Below, one piece after another: positions 6,589 through 13,566 of a stretch of 14,705 nt of DNA. The stretch is from CAZJJK01 sp964546285. GTDB lineage: Bacteria > Spirochaetota > Spirochaetia > Treponematales > Breznakiellaceae. The first letter of the stretch is position 1, and each line of letters starts with the position of its first letter. The translations under genes and the position numbers were made by a program. The stretch is taken from the NCBI GenBank assembly GCA_964546285.1, contig CAZJJK010000083.1, positions 1-14,705 of the forward strand, read 5' to 3'. Below the pieces are notes generated by a model. The model was not told the origin of the DNA, made no database searches, and worked only from the letters and a program-made list of their open reading frames with translations.

Positions 6589-7914
6589 GTGCGTTTTTTT
6601 CTAGATCTTCTTGGCTGCGCGAAAAATCAGGTGGATGCCGAGATCATGGCGGCGCATCTTCACGCGGCCGGATGGGAACGCGCATCGGACTTACCTGACG
6701 CTGAACTAATTATCGTCAATTCCTGCGGCTTTATCGAAAGCGCTAAAAAGGAAACGGTGGACGAGATTTTAGGGCTTAGAGCGGCGTATCCCCACAAAAA
6801 AATATTATTGGCTGGTTGCCTAGCCCAGCGCTATGCCGTGTCGCTTAAGGACGATTTTAACGAAGTGGACGGTTTTTTCGGAAACGCCCGCTTGTCCGCC
6901 ATAAGCGAGGCCGCCGCTGACGTTATGGCGGGGAAACGCCCCTGTTTAACGCCGCTAGTATCCAAAGCCGATAGGCCGGATGTGCTCGGTTCTCGCCCCC
7001 TTTTTTCGTTTCCTGGCTCAGCCTATGTAAAGATCAGTGAAGGTTGCGATAATCGTTGCGGTTTTTGCGCCATCCCCCTCATTCGCGGACCGCTTAGAAG
7101 CAGACCCGTCGGTGAGGTGTTGAACGAGATCCGCCAACTTCTTGAAAGAGGGATAAAAGAGCTTTGCCTTATCGGCCAAGATCTTGGCGCTTATGGGATG
7201 GATACGGCGGATACTCCTCGGCTGGTGGATTTATTGCGCGCCGTATCGGCCTTGTCCGGCGCTTTCTGGGTGCGTCTTTTATACATTCACCCTAATCATT
7301 TTCCTGAAGGGCTGCTGGAGCTTTGCGGCGCTGATCGGCGTATTCTTCCCTACTTTGACCTGCCCTTTCAGCATGTTTCAGAACCTATCCTTCGTCAAAT
7401 GAAACGAAAAGGCGGCGCTTCGGACTACTTGGGCTTAATAGAACGTATCCGCGCCGCCTTGCCGGACGCGATAATACGGTCAACTTTTTTGGTAGGGTTC
7501 CCAGGCGAGAGCGAGGAAGATTTTGACAGACTTTTAGATTTTCAGACACGGGCTGATCTTGATTGGCTTGGCGTCTTCGCGTATTCGCGCGAGGAGGATA
7601 CTCCCGCTTATGCGCTGCCGAAGCGGGTGCCGAAGAAAATAGCCTTGGAAAGAAAAAGGCGCCTAGAGATAATTCAGACAAGCGTTAGCGCCCGCCGGAT
7701 GGACCGTTTCGCGCATCGTGAAATGACGGCGCTGATTGAGGAAAAAGTGGAAGGCGAAGCCGGGCTATACCTAGCCCGCGTCTATTGCCAAGCGCCGGAA
7801 GTGGACGGCGCCACTGTCGTCAGCTCGGCTGAACCTTTGACGCCGGGCGAATTCGTCCCCGTGCGAATTTTACGCCGCGTTGATCTGGATTTGGATGCCG
7901 TGTATGCCGGGTGA
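6589..7914 (+). CDS. rimO: Ribosomal protein S12 methylthiotransferase RimO
   Basis: A 441-residue cytoplasmic radical-SAM enzyme that in this family adds a methylthio group to an aspartate of ribosomal protein S12. The N-terminal methylthiotransferase domain opens with DLLGCAKNQVDAEIM and carries the three cluster cysteines Cys10, Cys46 (NSCGF) and Cys77 (AGCLAQR). The radical-SAM motif CDNRCGFC (153-160) follows YVKISEG. Further signatures are PYFDLPFQHVS and STFLVGFPGE. The last 65 or so residues form the TRAM domain that contacts RNA. The opening motif and LLYIHPNHFP favour RimO over the tRNA enzyme MiaB. GTG at 6589 is the start; a moderate AAGG lies ten bases upstream. The 3' end overlaps the helicase start. 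Confidence 0.93.
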   Translation: MRFFLDLLGCAKNQVDAEIMAAHLHAAGWERASDLPDAELIIVNSCGFIESAKKETVDEILGLRAAYPHKKILLAGCLAQRYAVSLKDDFNEVDGFFGNARLSAISEAAADVMAGKRPCLTPLVSKADRPDVLGSRPLFSFPGSAYVKISEGCDNRCGFCAIPLIRGPLRSRPVGEVLNEIRQLLERGIKELCLIGQDLGAYGMDTADTPRLVDLLRAVSALSGAFWVRLLYIHPNHFPEGLLELCGADRRILPYFDLPFQHVSEPILRQMKRKGGASDYLGLIERIRAALPDAIIRSTFLVGFPGESEEDFDRLLDFQTRADLDWLGVFAYSREEDTPAYALPKRVPKKIALERKRRLEIIQTSVSARRMDRFAHREMTALIEEKVEGEAGLYLARVYCQAPEVDGATVVSSAEPLTPGEFVPVRILRRVDLDLDAVYAG

Positions 7915-10129
7915 AGCGGGTCTCCCCTCGTACTTAGCCGTCCTTAACCCCGAACAGCTGGCGGCTGTCCGACATGACGGCGCGAGCCTCCTTATTTTAG
8001 CCGGCGCCGGTTCAGGTAAAACCCGCGTAATAACGACTAAAATTGCCTATCTGATTAAGGAAAAAGCGGTGTCGCCTGAATCCATCTTGGCTGTCACCTT
8101 TACCAATAAAGCCGCGCGGGAAATGGCCTTACGCGCCCAAGGCTTGGAGGCTCGCGCGGCGGGAACGATCCTGCGTACCTTCCATTCTTTTGGCGCTTGG
8201 ATGTTGCGGAGAAATGGAACGCTCTTAGGCTTAGATTCCCGCTTTGTCATTTACGATGACGACGATAGCGGGGCTTTAGTGTCCGCTGTGGCTCCTGAAT
8301 TGACACGTGTTCAAGCCGCTCAAACAGCCGCGCGTATCGCTAGGGCTAAGGATTACGGCCTTTCGCCTAAATCCCCTGAATTAGACGCCTTTGATCCCCG
8401 CCCCGAATTCCAGAGCTTGTACGCCGCCTATGAAGAACGGCTTAACGCTATTGGCAATGTCGATTTTGGCGACCTGATCATGAAACCGGTGACATTACTT
8501 CGCGCTTTCCCTGAAGTTCGCCAGCGTTTGCGGCAGCGTTTTCGGATTATTCTGGTGGATGAATACCAGGATTCAAACGTGGCTCAATTCCAATTGCTTA
8601 GGGAACTCGCTGGCAACGATACCTATATCTGCGTTGTCGGCGACGATGACCAATCTATATATCGATTTAGAGGCGCGGAAGTACGTAATATTCTTGAATT
8701 CCCCAAGCATTTTCCTAAGACGGATACCATACGTTTGGAGCGCAATTACCGTTCCGTTGAACCGATTTTAGCGGTCGCTTCCGCCGTTGTGGACCATAAT
8801 CGGGAAAGATTTGGCAAGGAACTCCGCGCCCAACGCGGCGGCGGGAAAAAACCGGTGCTCGCCTTTTTGGATACACAGGATCAGGAAGCCGCCTTTTGCG
8901 CGGAATTAGTGGAACGGTCTCGGCCCGCCGCGCGTTACGCCGATTGGGCTATCCTTTACCGCACCAACGCGCAGTCGCTTGGCTTTGAGACCGAGTTTCT
9001 CAGGCGGCGCATCCCCTATCATGTTGTCGGCTCTCTTAAATTTTACGACCGCGAGGAAGTCAAAGACGCGTTGGCCTTCCTTTCTCTAACGGTAAACGGC
9101 CGTGACGAAATCGCTTTTAAACGAGTGGTCAATAAACCCTCGCGCGGGATAGGCCCCGCGGCGATTGTGAAGCTTATGAATGAGGCTTTTTCTGGAAAAC
9201 CATACGGCGACCTTGTGGCCGCCGCCGAGCGCTTGGGCCCCAAGCTTGGGAAAAAGGCGGCCGCTGGAGCCGCGGTTTTTACGGAAACTATCGCTATGGC
9301 TCGGCGTTATCTGGAAGACGGGGAGCCCAATAGCGCGCCGGCTAAGTCTGAAGCGGCTAAGGCGATAGGCGGAAAACGTAAAAGCGGCGTTCCCAAAGAG
9401 CAGAGCGTCAGAGGCTCTGAAGGCTTATCCCGGTTTTTGGCGCGGCTTTTGGAAGCTTCAGGCTTGGTTGAGTACCATCGCGGACAGGACGAAATTGCCG
9501 GAACGCAAAAAATTGGCAATCTTCAAGAGTTGGTGAACGCGTCCGGCAAATATGAGGCGAGTCTGGATGGCCTATGCGAATTCCTTGAACATATTGAACT
9601 GGACCGCTCCCTGGAAAGCCAAGCCAATTCCGATGACGCGGTAACGCTTATCACTATACACAATACGAAAGGACTGGAATTCCGTAGAGTCGTCATCAGC
9701 GGAATGGAGCAGGGGATATTTCCAAGAGACGAAAAACGAGGCGATGACCTGGAAGAGGAACGTCGGCTCTTTTATGTTGGCGCGACACGGGCTATGGATG
9801 AATTGTACTTCACCGCATGCGGCTGGCGGCGCCAGTTCGGCCGCGTGTCAGCCATGCAGCCCTCCGTGTTTTTAAGCGAAATACCGAGGGAAGCCGTACG
9901 GACTATAGGAGCTTCCCCGCTTGAATCAAGACAAGGAGCGGCCTTTGACGATACCTGGGCGCCGGGTACCCGGCTGTTTAACGACGATAATGGCTACGGG
10001 GTGGTTGTTTCCCAAAAGCGGGGAGACGAAGGGCTGCTTGTGACGGTGCGATTTGAGAATGGGCAAGAGACGCGTTTTTTACCGAAGTATCAAGCCGGCC
10101 AGTTCTTAAGGATTAAGGGCGATGTCTAG
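7904..10129 (+). CDS. UvrD/PcrA/Rep-family superfamily 1A DNA helicase
   Basis: A helicase of about 741 residues that in this family unwinds DNA 3' to 5' during excision repair, mismatch repair or removal of stalled replication complexes. Visible motifs are NPEQLAAV with Walker A GAGSGKT (34-40), TFTNKAAREM (65-74), Walker B VDEYQD (218-223), GDDDQSIYRFRGA (246-258), LERNYRS, TLITIHNTKGLEFRRV and EERRLFYVGATRAM. The C-terminus has a Tudor-like stretch (GTRLFNDDNGYGVVVS to VRFENG), as in PcrA, used there for polymerase contact. I prefer ATG 7904, which gives MPGEAGLPSYLAVLNPEQ and overlaps rimO by 11 bases; upstream TTG 7880 and ATG 7895 are possible. Which of UvrD, PcrA or Rep it best matches cannot be settled by eye. 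Confidence 0.93.
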   Translation: MPGEAGLPSYLAVLNPEQLAAVRHDGASLLILAGAGSGKTRVITTKIAYLIKEKAVSPESILAVTFTNKAAREMALRAQGLEARAAGTILRTFHSFGAWMLRRNGTLLGLDSRFVIYDDDDSGALVSAVAPELTRVQAAQTAARIARAKDYGLSPKSPELDAFDPRPEFQSLYAAYEERLNAIGNVDFGDLIMKPVTLLRAFPEVRQRLRQRFRIILVDEYQDSNVAQFQLLRELAGNDTYICVVGDDDQSIYRFRGAEVRNILEFPKHFPKTDTIRLERNYRSVEPILAVASAVVDHNRERFGKELRAQRGGGKKPVLAFLDTQDQEAAFCAELVERSRPAARYADWAILYRTNAQSLGFETEFLRRRIPYHVVGSLKFYDREEVKDALAFLSLTVNGRDEIAFKRVVNKPSRGIGPAAIVKLMNEAFSGKPYGDLVAAAERLGPKLGKKAAAGAAVFTETIAMARRYLEDGEPNSAPAKSEAAKAIGGKRKSGVPKEQSVRGSEGLSRFLARLLEASGLVEYHRGQDEIAGTQKIGNLQELVNASGKYEASLDGLCEFLEHIELDRSLESQANSDDAVTLITIHNTKGLEFRRVVISGMEQGIFPRDEKRGDDLEEERRLFYVGATRAMDELYFTACGWRRQFGRVSAMQPSVFLSEIPREAVRTIGASPLESRQGAAFDDTWAPGTRLFNDDNGYGVVVSQKRGDEGLLVTVRFENGQETRFLPKYQAGQFLRIKGDV

Positions 10130-11027
10130 AGCGATGGAATCAACGCTTTCACCGTTGATAAAGCGAGCGCGTGGGTTTTTTCTTTATACCGAAGACGGGC
10201 ATCGTTTGATAGATCTCTGGCAATATGGCGGCTACTCTCTTTTAGGCCATAATCCGGACGGCTTGCTCGCCTCCATTAAAGCCGCGGCCGCGCGTGGACT
10301 GTACGGCCCGATGCCAAGCGTCTGGGAAGGCAGACTACGGCGCTCGCTCAAACGGCTTTTTCCCGGTTTTCCCGCGATTTATATAGAGGCTGGCGCGGCA
10401 ACGGAGACTCGTGAGGCCCTCGGGCTGGATAGTCCGGCCGCTTGGCTGGATCCTAGTTCTTCGGCTATACCAAAAGGGGCTGACAAAGCGTTCTGGCGCC
10501 CTTGGGCGCCCTTTCCCGAGCTTGATGAAGCCTATCCCGCCTTAATTCGCCCTATACTTCCAACGCCCCTCGCCTCCCTTTTTACCATAGTTTTAGGCCG
10601 CGATAAGCGTTTGGACGCGTTAAAGCCATCTCTCCCTCCAGCTCCCCTGTTTTTAGCCGCCGCTTGCCGGGCTTGCGATCTTTTACGCGTAGCCATGGCT
10701 GGCGGCGGCTCGTCCGGAACGGACGAGCCGCCGCCCAGGGAAGCGCGGCGGCGGTCAGCTTCCGCCAAACGGCTTGATCGGACCTTACGGCCAAGGGCCG
10801 ACGCCGCTTCTCGGATATGGGCGGCCGCCGCGACAAGTCCGTCCTGGATCCGACGCGGTATATACCTCCGTTTTAGATCCAAGGACGCTGTAGCCTATGT
10901 TGAGCGGCGTACGCGCTTTTTGGAATCCGGCTTTCTTTTGCCGCCGACACTAGATGAACCCCTGATTATTCCAGCCGAGTTATCGGAGAGAGCGGAAGGT
11001 TCGTTATTGGAGCTTATTGGCGTTTAA
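10122..11027 (+). CDS. Shortened class-III-aminotransferase-like protein, probably inactive
   Basis: A 301-residue protein overlapping the helicase stop by eight bases. Its start, GFFLYTEDGHRLIDLWQYGGYSLLGHNPDGL (residues 18-48), matches the beginning of class III PLP-dependent aminotransferases and glutamate-1-semialdehyde aminomutase. Its end, RRGIYLRFRSKDAVAYVERRTRFLESGFLLPPTLDEPLIIPAELS, resembles their small C-terminal domain. The large PLP domain is mostly replaced: no cofactor lysine context, no SGTEA-like motif, and a length well under the usual 420 or so. An Ala/Pro/Arg-rich middle contains a perfect hairpin at 10701-10735. AAGGA at 10108-10112 supports ATG 10122. It could be a pseudoenzyme with another role or a decaying gene that keeps its frame. 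Confidence 0.6.
   Translation: MSRAMESTLSPLIKRARGFFLYTEDGHRLIDLWQYGGYSLLGHNPDGLLASIKAAAARGLYGPMPSVWEGRLRRSLKRLFPGFPAIYIEAGAATETREALGLDSPAAWLDPSSSAIPKGADKAFWRPWAPFPELDEAYPALIRPILPTPLASLFTIVLGRDKRLDALKPSLPPAPLFLAAACRACDLLRVAMAGGGSSGTDEPPPREARRRSASAKRLDRTLRPRADAASRIWAAAATSPSWIRRGIYLRFRSKDAVAYVERRTRFLESGFLLPPTLDEPLIIPAELSERAEGSLLELIGV
10701..10735 (+). repeat. Perfect 16-bp inverted repeat with 3-base loop
   Basis: The arm at 10701-10716 is exactly complementary to 10720-10735, leaving GAA as the loop. The arms are GC-rich, opening GGCGGCGG. The repeat lies inside the aminotransferase-like gene and is translated as GGGSSGTDEPPP, a linker-like insert (residues 194-205). There is no T-run after it, so it is not a classical terminator. 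No second copy was noticed elsewhere in the window. Confidence 0.85.
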
Positions 11028-11067
11028 GCCGTGTCCGCCATAAACGGTAGTAAAAAAACCGGCTTTT
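11026..11067 (+). terminator. Weak candidate terminator after the aminotransferase-like gene
   Basis: AAGCCG at 11026-11031, overlapping the stop codon, can pair with CGGCTT at 11060-11065, followed by TT. An inner CGGT (11045-11048) can pair with ACCG (11058-11061) as an alternative. The loop of the outer stem is long and the T-run short, so the call is weak. The position, at the end of a long co-directional block, is the main support. The rest of the spacer to 11260 shows no gene and no clear promoter. Confidence 0.22.
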
Positions 11068-11260
11068 GAAATCGTCTCCTAATAATATTCTTTTATGCCA
11101 GCTAGCTTCTCGCGATAGTTTCCTTAGGCATGTTGCTTTTTTGGAGAATAGTGTCTATGGATAGCGGGCGGCAGTGTCGTTTGTGAAAGGTTGATTAAAT
11201 ATTTGGCTCGATAAGCGCTAAAAGCGAAAAACAATGGGTTTTAATAAGTGAAATCTCAGT

Positions 11261-11587
11261 ATGGCGGCTTTTCTATCCGATAGTATCAGCATGGATAACG
11301 GTATCCTTGCGTTGCTTTTTGGCCGCTTGCTTTTAGGCGGCCTTGCCTCTTTTTTAGCTATTGTCGTTTGGTCAATGACGCGGGACATCGCTTGGATGTT
11401 AATCGTCATTGGAACAATCACTTCTTACGCTGAAACTATATATTCGGTTCTAGATACCTTAGGCGTCGCGAAAGGCTTCTTTCTTGGTTCAGTTCCCCTT
11501 GTTGTGCTAATTCTTCAAAATCTGCCGACAGTATTCTATATCATCGCTTTTGGTGTTATGATAAGCCGGAAAACGCGGCGAAGGTGA
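11261..11587 (+). CDS. Small multi-pass membrane protein of unknown function
   Basis: A 108-residue hydrophobic protein with three likely membrane helices, near residues 15-38 (ILALLFGRLLLGGLASFLAIVVW), 42-62 (IAWMLIVIGTITSYAETIYSV) and 76-101 (GSVPLVVLILQNLPTVFYIIAFGVMI), ending in a basic SRKTRRR tail that should stay in the cytoplasm. I do not recognise a family. The start is ATG 11261; ribosome-binding sequence upstream is poor, and ATG 11291 (MDNGILALL) is an alternative. The preceding 233-base spacer carries no gene. It sits 72 bases before a second small membrane protein, and the two may work together. Confidence 0.65.
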   Translation: MAAFLSDSISMDNGILALLFGRLLLGGLASFLAIVVWSMTRDIAWMLIVIGTITSYAETIYSVLDTLGVAKGFFLGSVPLVVLILQNLPTVFYIIAFGVMISRKTRRR

Positions 11588-11659
11588 CGCCAAGCGTATC
11601 ATTTAGCTTGACGAAGACGGTAAAATTATTATTCTACATAGGGATTAGGGGGAAATAAA

Positions 11660-11917
11660 ATGACGGCTTTAATCGTTGGTATCGTATTTATTGTATTCGC
11701 CGTTTTCTGCGTGTTGCCGTTTGGCCTAGCCTGGGGCTACGATGTTTTAGCTTTCTTGAGGGGAGCGGCTCCCGTTCTTTCGGTCTTTGTCGGTTTGATC
11801 GCCGTATTTATCGGTATCGCTGATATTAAGGATAGGATTGAGGCGAAAAAAGAGGAAGAGGAAGAGAAAAAGAATAAAAAGGATGAGGAAGAGGAAAAGC
11901 CCGAGGCTAAGGCCTAG
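11660..11917 (+). CDS. Small membrane protein with a Lys/Glu-rich tail
   Basis: An 85-residue protein with two hydrophobic segments, near residues 3-24 (ALIVGIVFIVFAVFCVLPFGLA) and 36-54 (APVLSVFVGLIAVFIGIAD). The last 30 residues are almost only Lys, Glu, Asp and Ala and are probably helical. AGGGGGA at 11647-11653, six bases upstream of ATG 11660, is the strongest ribosome-binding sequence in this part of the window and makes expression likely. The tail comes from a purine-rich tract on the plus strand (about 11845-11905) whose length may vary between strains. No family is recognised. Confidence 0.7.
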   Translation: MTALIVGIVFIVFAVFCVLPFGLAWGYDVLAFLRGAAPVLSVFVGLIAVFIGIADIKDRIEAKKEEEEEKKNKKDEEEEKPEAKA

Positions 11918-11983
11918 GCGTTTCTTTGACCCCGTTCTTACTGAGTACAGACCGAAGCACGCGGAGCGCCGCGGTGACGCGTC

Positions 11984-12013
11984 TTGACATTGTTTTTGTT
12001 ATATGCGAATACT
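11984..12013 (+). promoter_or_regulatory. Candidate promoter for rplM-rpsI
   Basis: A perfect TTGACA at 11984-11989 is followed after 18 bases by AATACT at 12008-12013 (GAATAC with 17 bases is an alternative reading). This is among the best consensus matches in the window and precedes ribosomal protein genes that need strong transcription. Transcription would start near 12020, leaving a leader of about 130 bases. Confidence 0.55.
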
Positions 12014-12019
12014 TTCCTT

Positions 12020-12150
12020 CGCCCCGTTATTGAGTCGTTGGACTGATGCCCTGTCCCGCGGCCTTGGTGTCATTCTCTTGAATACGACGCCGAAAAAAAT
12101 CGAATCGCCGCGTTAAATCGTGGTTGATTCTTAATTGTGAAGGTACGTTA
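12020..12150 (+). promoter_or_regulatory. Long 5' leader of rplM, possible regulatory structure
   Basis: The stretch between the predicted transcription start and the rplM start carries no gene. GATGCC near 12045-12050 can pair with GGTGTC near 12066-12071 to make a stem-loop. Ribosomal protein L13 leaders are known in other bacteria, so autoregulation by L13 is possible, but no known leader class could be matched by eye. Confidence 0.25.
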
Positions 12151-12579
12151 ATGAAGACCATTTTCGTTAAGCCCGTTGACGCGGAGCGTAACTGGTTCGT
12201 GATTGACGCCCAGGATAAAATCCTTGGCCGCGTCGCCGCCCGAGTCGCTAGTATCGTCCGAGGCAAAGAAAAGGCGCTTTTCGCTCCTCACCAGGAACTA
12301 GGCGACTATGTTGTTGTTGTGAACGCCGCGAAAATCGCGTTAAGCGGCAATAAGCGCCGCGATAAGATGTATTATAAACATTCCGGTTACGTGGGTGGAC
12401 TTAAGGCGCGTAATTTTGAGACTCTAGTTGAGCGTCATCCAACGGAACCGTTGGAATTGGCGATCAAGGGTATGTTGCCGAAGGGACCGCTGGGCCGGAA
12501 ATTGTTGAAAAACGTAAAAATATATCTGGGCCCCGAGCACCCGCATGCGGCGCAGAATCCGAAAGCCATCGAATTGTAA
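12151..12579 (+). CDS. rplM: 50S ribosomal protein L13
   Basis: A 142-residue large-subunit protein needed early in 50S assembly. It starts MKTIFVKPVDAERNWFVIDA and carries the family signatures LGRVAARVASIVRGK, the conserved HSGYVGGLKARNFE stretch, and MLPKGPLGRKLLKNVKIYLGPEHPHAAQNP near the end. The length is normal. ATG 12151 is preferred to an upstream in-frame codon at 12124, because it gives the usual N-terminus and has GAAGG at 12139-12143 upstream. rpsI follows after 15 bases, the common rplM-rpsI pair. Confidence 0.98.
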   Translation: MKTIFVKPVDAERNWFVIDAQDKILGRVAARVASIVRGKEKALFAPHQELGDYVVVVNAAKIALSGNKRRDKMYYKHSGYVGGLKARNFETLVERHPTEPLELAIKGMLPKGPLGRKLLKNVKIYLGPEHPHAAQNPKAIEL

Positions 12580-12594
12580 GCGAGAGGTAGGCAG

Positions 12595-12987
12595 GTGATT
12601 AAGAATCTGGGAATCGGAACCGGAAGGCGAAAAACAGCCGTCGCGCGCGTTTTTTTGCGTGAAGGCAGCGGAAAGATCAGTGTGAATGGCAAGGATCTTC
12701 CCAATTATTTTGTGCAAGGCGAACACGCTTTAGTTGTGCGTCAGCCGCTTATGGTTACGGCTAGTGAGAATAAATTCGATATTCTTATCAAAGTTCAGGG
12801 CGGCGGGCCTAATGGTCAAGCTGGCGCGTGTCGGCATGGCTTAGCCCGGGCTTTGTGCCAGGTTGACCATACCAATTATTCTCCCTTGCGCGCTAATGGC
12901 TTTTTAACGAGAGATCCGCGTATGGTTGAACGTAAGAAATATGGTCAACGCGGCGCTCGCCGACGCTTCCAGTTCTCCAAGCGCTAA
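12595..12987 (+). CDS. rpsI: 30S ribosomal protein S9
   Basis: A 130-residue small-subunit protein whose C-terminal tail reaches the P-site tRNA. Family motifs are GTGRRKTAVARVFLREGSGKISVNG at the start, VQGGGPNGQAGACRHGLARAL in the middle, and the basic tail KKYGQRGARRRFQFSKR, with the essential final Lys-Arg. The length matches the family. The start is GTG 12595, with GAGAGG at 12582-12587 seven bases upstream. It is co-transcribed with rplM. About 40 bases after the stop the sequence runs into an assembly gap, and a recX-like gene emerges beyond it. Confidence 0.98.
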   Translation: MIKNLGIGTGRRKTAVARVFLREGSGKISVNGKDLPNYFVQGEHALVVRQPLMVTASENKFDILIKVQGGGPNGQAGACRHGLARALCQVDHTNYSPLRANGFLTRDPRMVERKKYGQRGARRRFQFSKR

Positions 12988-13029
12988 TGGCTCTGGCCTT
13001 AGCGCCGCTTAAACGACGATGACGGTTCT

Positions 13030-13129
13030 NNNNNNNNNNNNNNNNNNNNNNNNNNNNNNNNNNNNNNNNNNNNNNNNNNNNNNNNNNNNNNNNNNNNNNN
13101 NNNNNNNNNNNNNNNNNNNNNNNNNNNNN
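13030..13129. other. Assembly gap of exactly 100 N
   Basis: One hundred undetermined bases. A round 100 is a placeholder used by many assemblers when the true gap size is unknown, so distances across this point are not reliable. The gap removes most of the 5' part of the recX-like gene. An ATG at 13019-13021 with three codons (MTVL) runs into it and may be that gene's start. Confidence 0.97.
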
Positions 13130-13368
13130 TATCGCGGAAGCCTGAGGGGCCTTCTTTATTAATCGCCGGTTTAAGACGGCGTGGGATCGCTCGTAAAACA
13201 GCGGAAATGGCAGTGGCGGATCTTCTAAGGGGAGAAGGCGAGAAGAAGTTGTTGGAACGTAGGCTGGCTTTGTTTGATGAGCTTAGTCTTCGTGACCCCT
13301 TATCGCGGCGTCGACTTAGGGCTGAAGGCTTTTCCGCCGAGCTCCTTTCAAGCGCGTTTTCTGTTTGA
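13130..13368 (+). CDS. recX: RecX-like regulatory protein, 3' end only
   Basis: The frame that emerges from the assembly gap at 13132 runs to TGA at 13366-13368 and gives 78 residues. It contains LRRRGIARKTAEMAVADLL, which fits the helical repeat of RecX (a leucine-rich segment, then KGI or RGI, then helices), and ends LSRRRLRAEGFSAELLSSAFSV, close to the RecX ending of the type LxRRGFSxExI. RecX modulates RecA filaments. Position after rplM-rpsI agrees with my memory of the Treponema order rplM, rpsI, recX. The gene is truncated by the gap, so neither the N-terminus nor intactness can be judged. Confidence 0.6.
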
Positions 13369-13393
13369 AAGAGGTTTTATCCTTGGCTCTCAT

Positions 13394-13409
13394 GAATTAT
13401 AAATAATTC
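13394..13409 (+). promoter_or_regulatory. AT-rich palindrome upstream of the regulator pair
   Basis: GAATTAT at 13394-13400 and ATAATTC at 13403-13409 are exact inverted copies around a central AA. With one bulged T at 13410, the flanking CAT (13391-13393) and ATG (13411-13413) extend the pairing. It is in the spacer between the recX-like gene and the HTH-receiver gene. This could be an operator or a weak hairpin; no T-run of terminator type follows directly. Confidence 0.4.
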
Positions 13410-13453
13410 TATGGGTCAGGTTTTATATAGGTTAAGTCGGAATTTATTTATTC

Positions 13454-13482
13454 TTTACGCTATCAAGAATGGCATGGAATAA
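13454..13482 (+). promoter_or_regulatory. Weak candidate promoter for the HTH-receiver gene
   Basis: TTTACG at 13454-13459 and GAATAA at 13477-13482 are 17 bases apart. A second option is TACACT at 13511-13516 with a poor -35 element. Both are weak consensus matches in an AT-rich stretch, where chance hits are common. The interval from 13369 to 13566 otherwise holds no gene. Confidence 0.25.
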
Positions 13483-13566
13483 ATGGCTTTTCCGTCTTAA
13501 ATAATTATGTTACACTTGGTATGACGTCGCTTGGCGTCTCGATACTGGACATTCAAGGATTGCGTC

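Noticed and set aside
10532..10882. Antisense open frame of 116 codons opposite the aminotransferase-like gene.
   Set aside because: GC-rich coding sequence often leaves such antisense frames; the peptide is Arg/Ala-rich with no motif and no ribosome-binding site was found.
11845..11905. Purine-rich tract as a simple-sequence repeat or triplex element.
   Set aside because: It is explained by Lys and Glu codons of the small membrane protein's tail and has no exact repeat unit.
12124..12150. Upstream in-frame start for rplM.
   Set aside because: The extra nine residues do not belong to L13, and the ribosome-binding sequence fits ATG 12151.
13531..13566. Upstream TTG start for the HTH-receiver gene.
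   Set aside because: There is no suitable ribosome-binding sequence, whereas AAGGA is well placed for GTG 13567.
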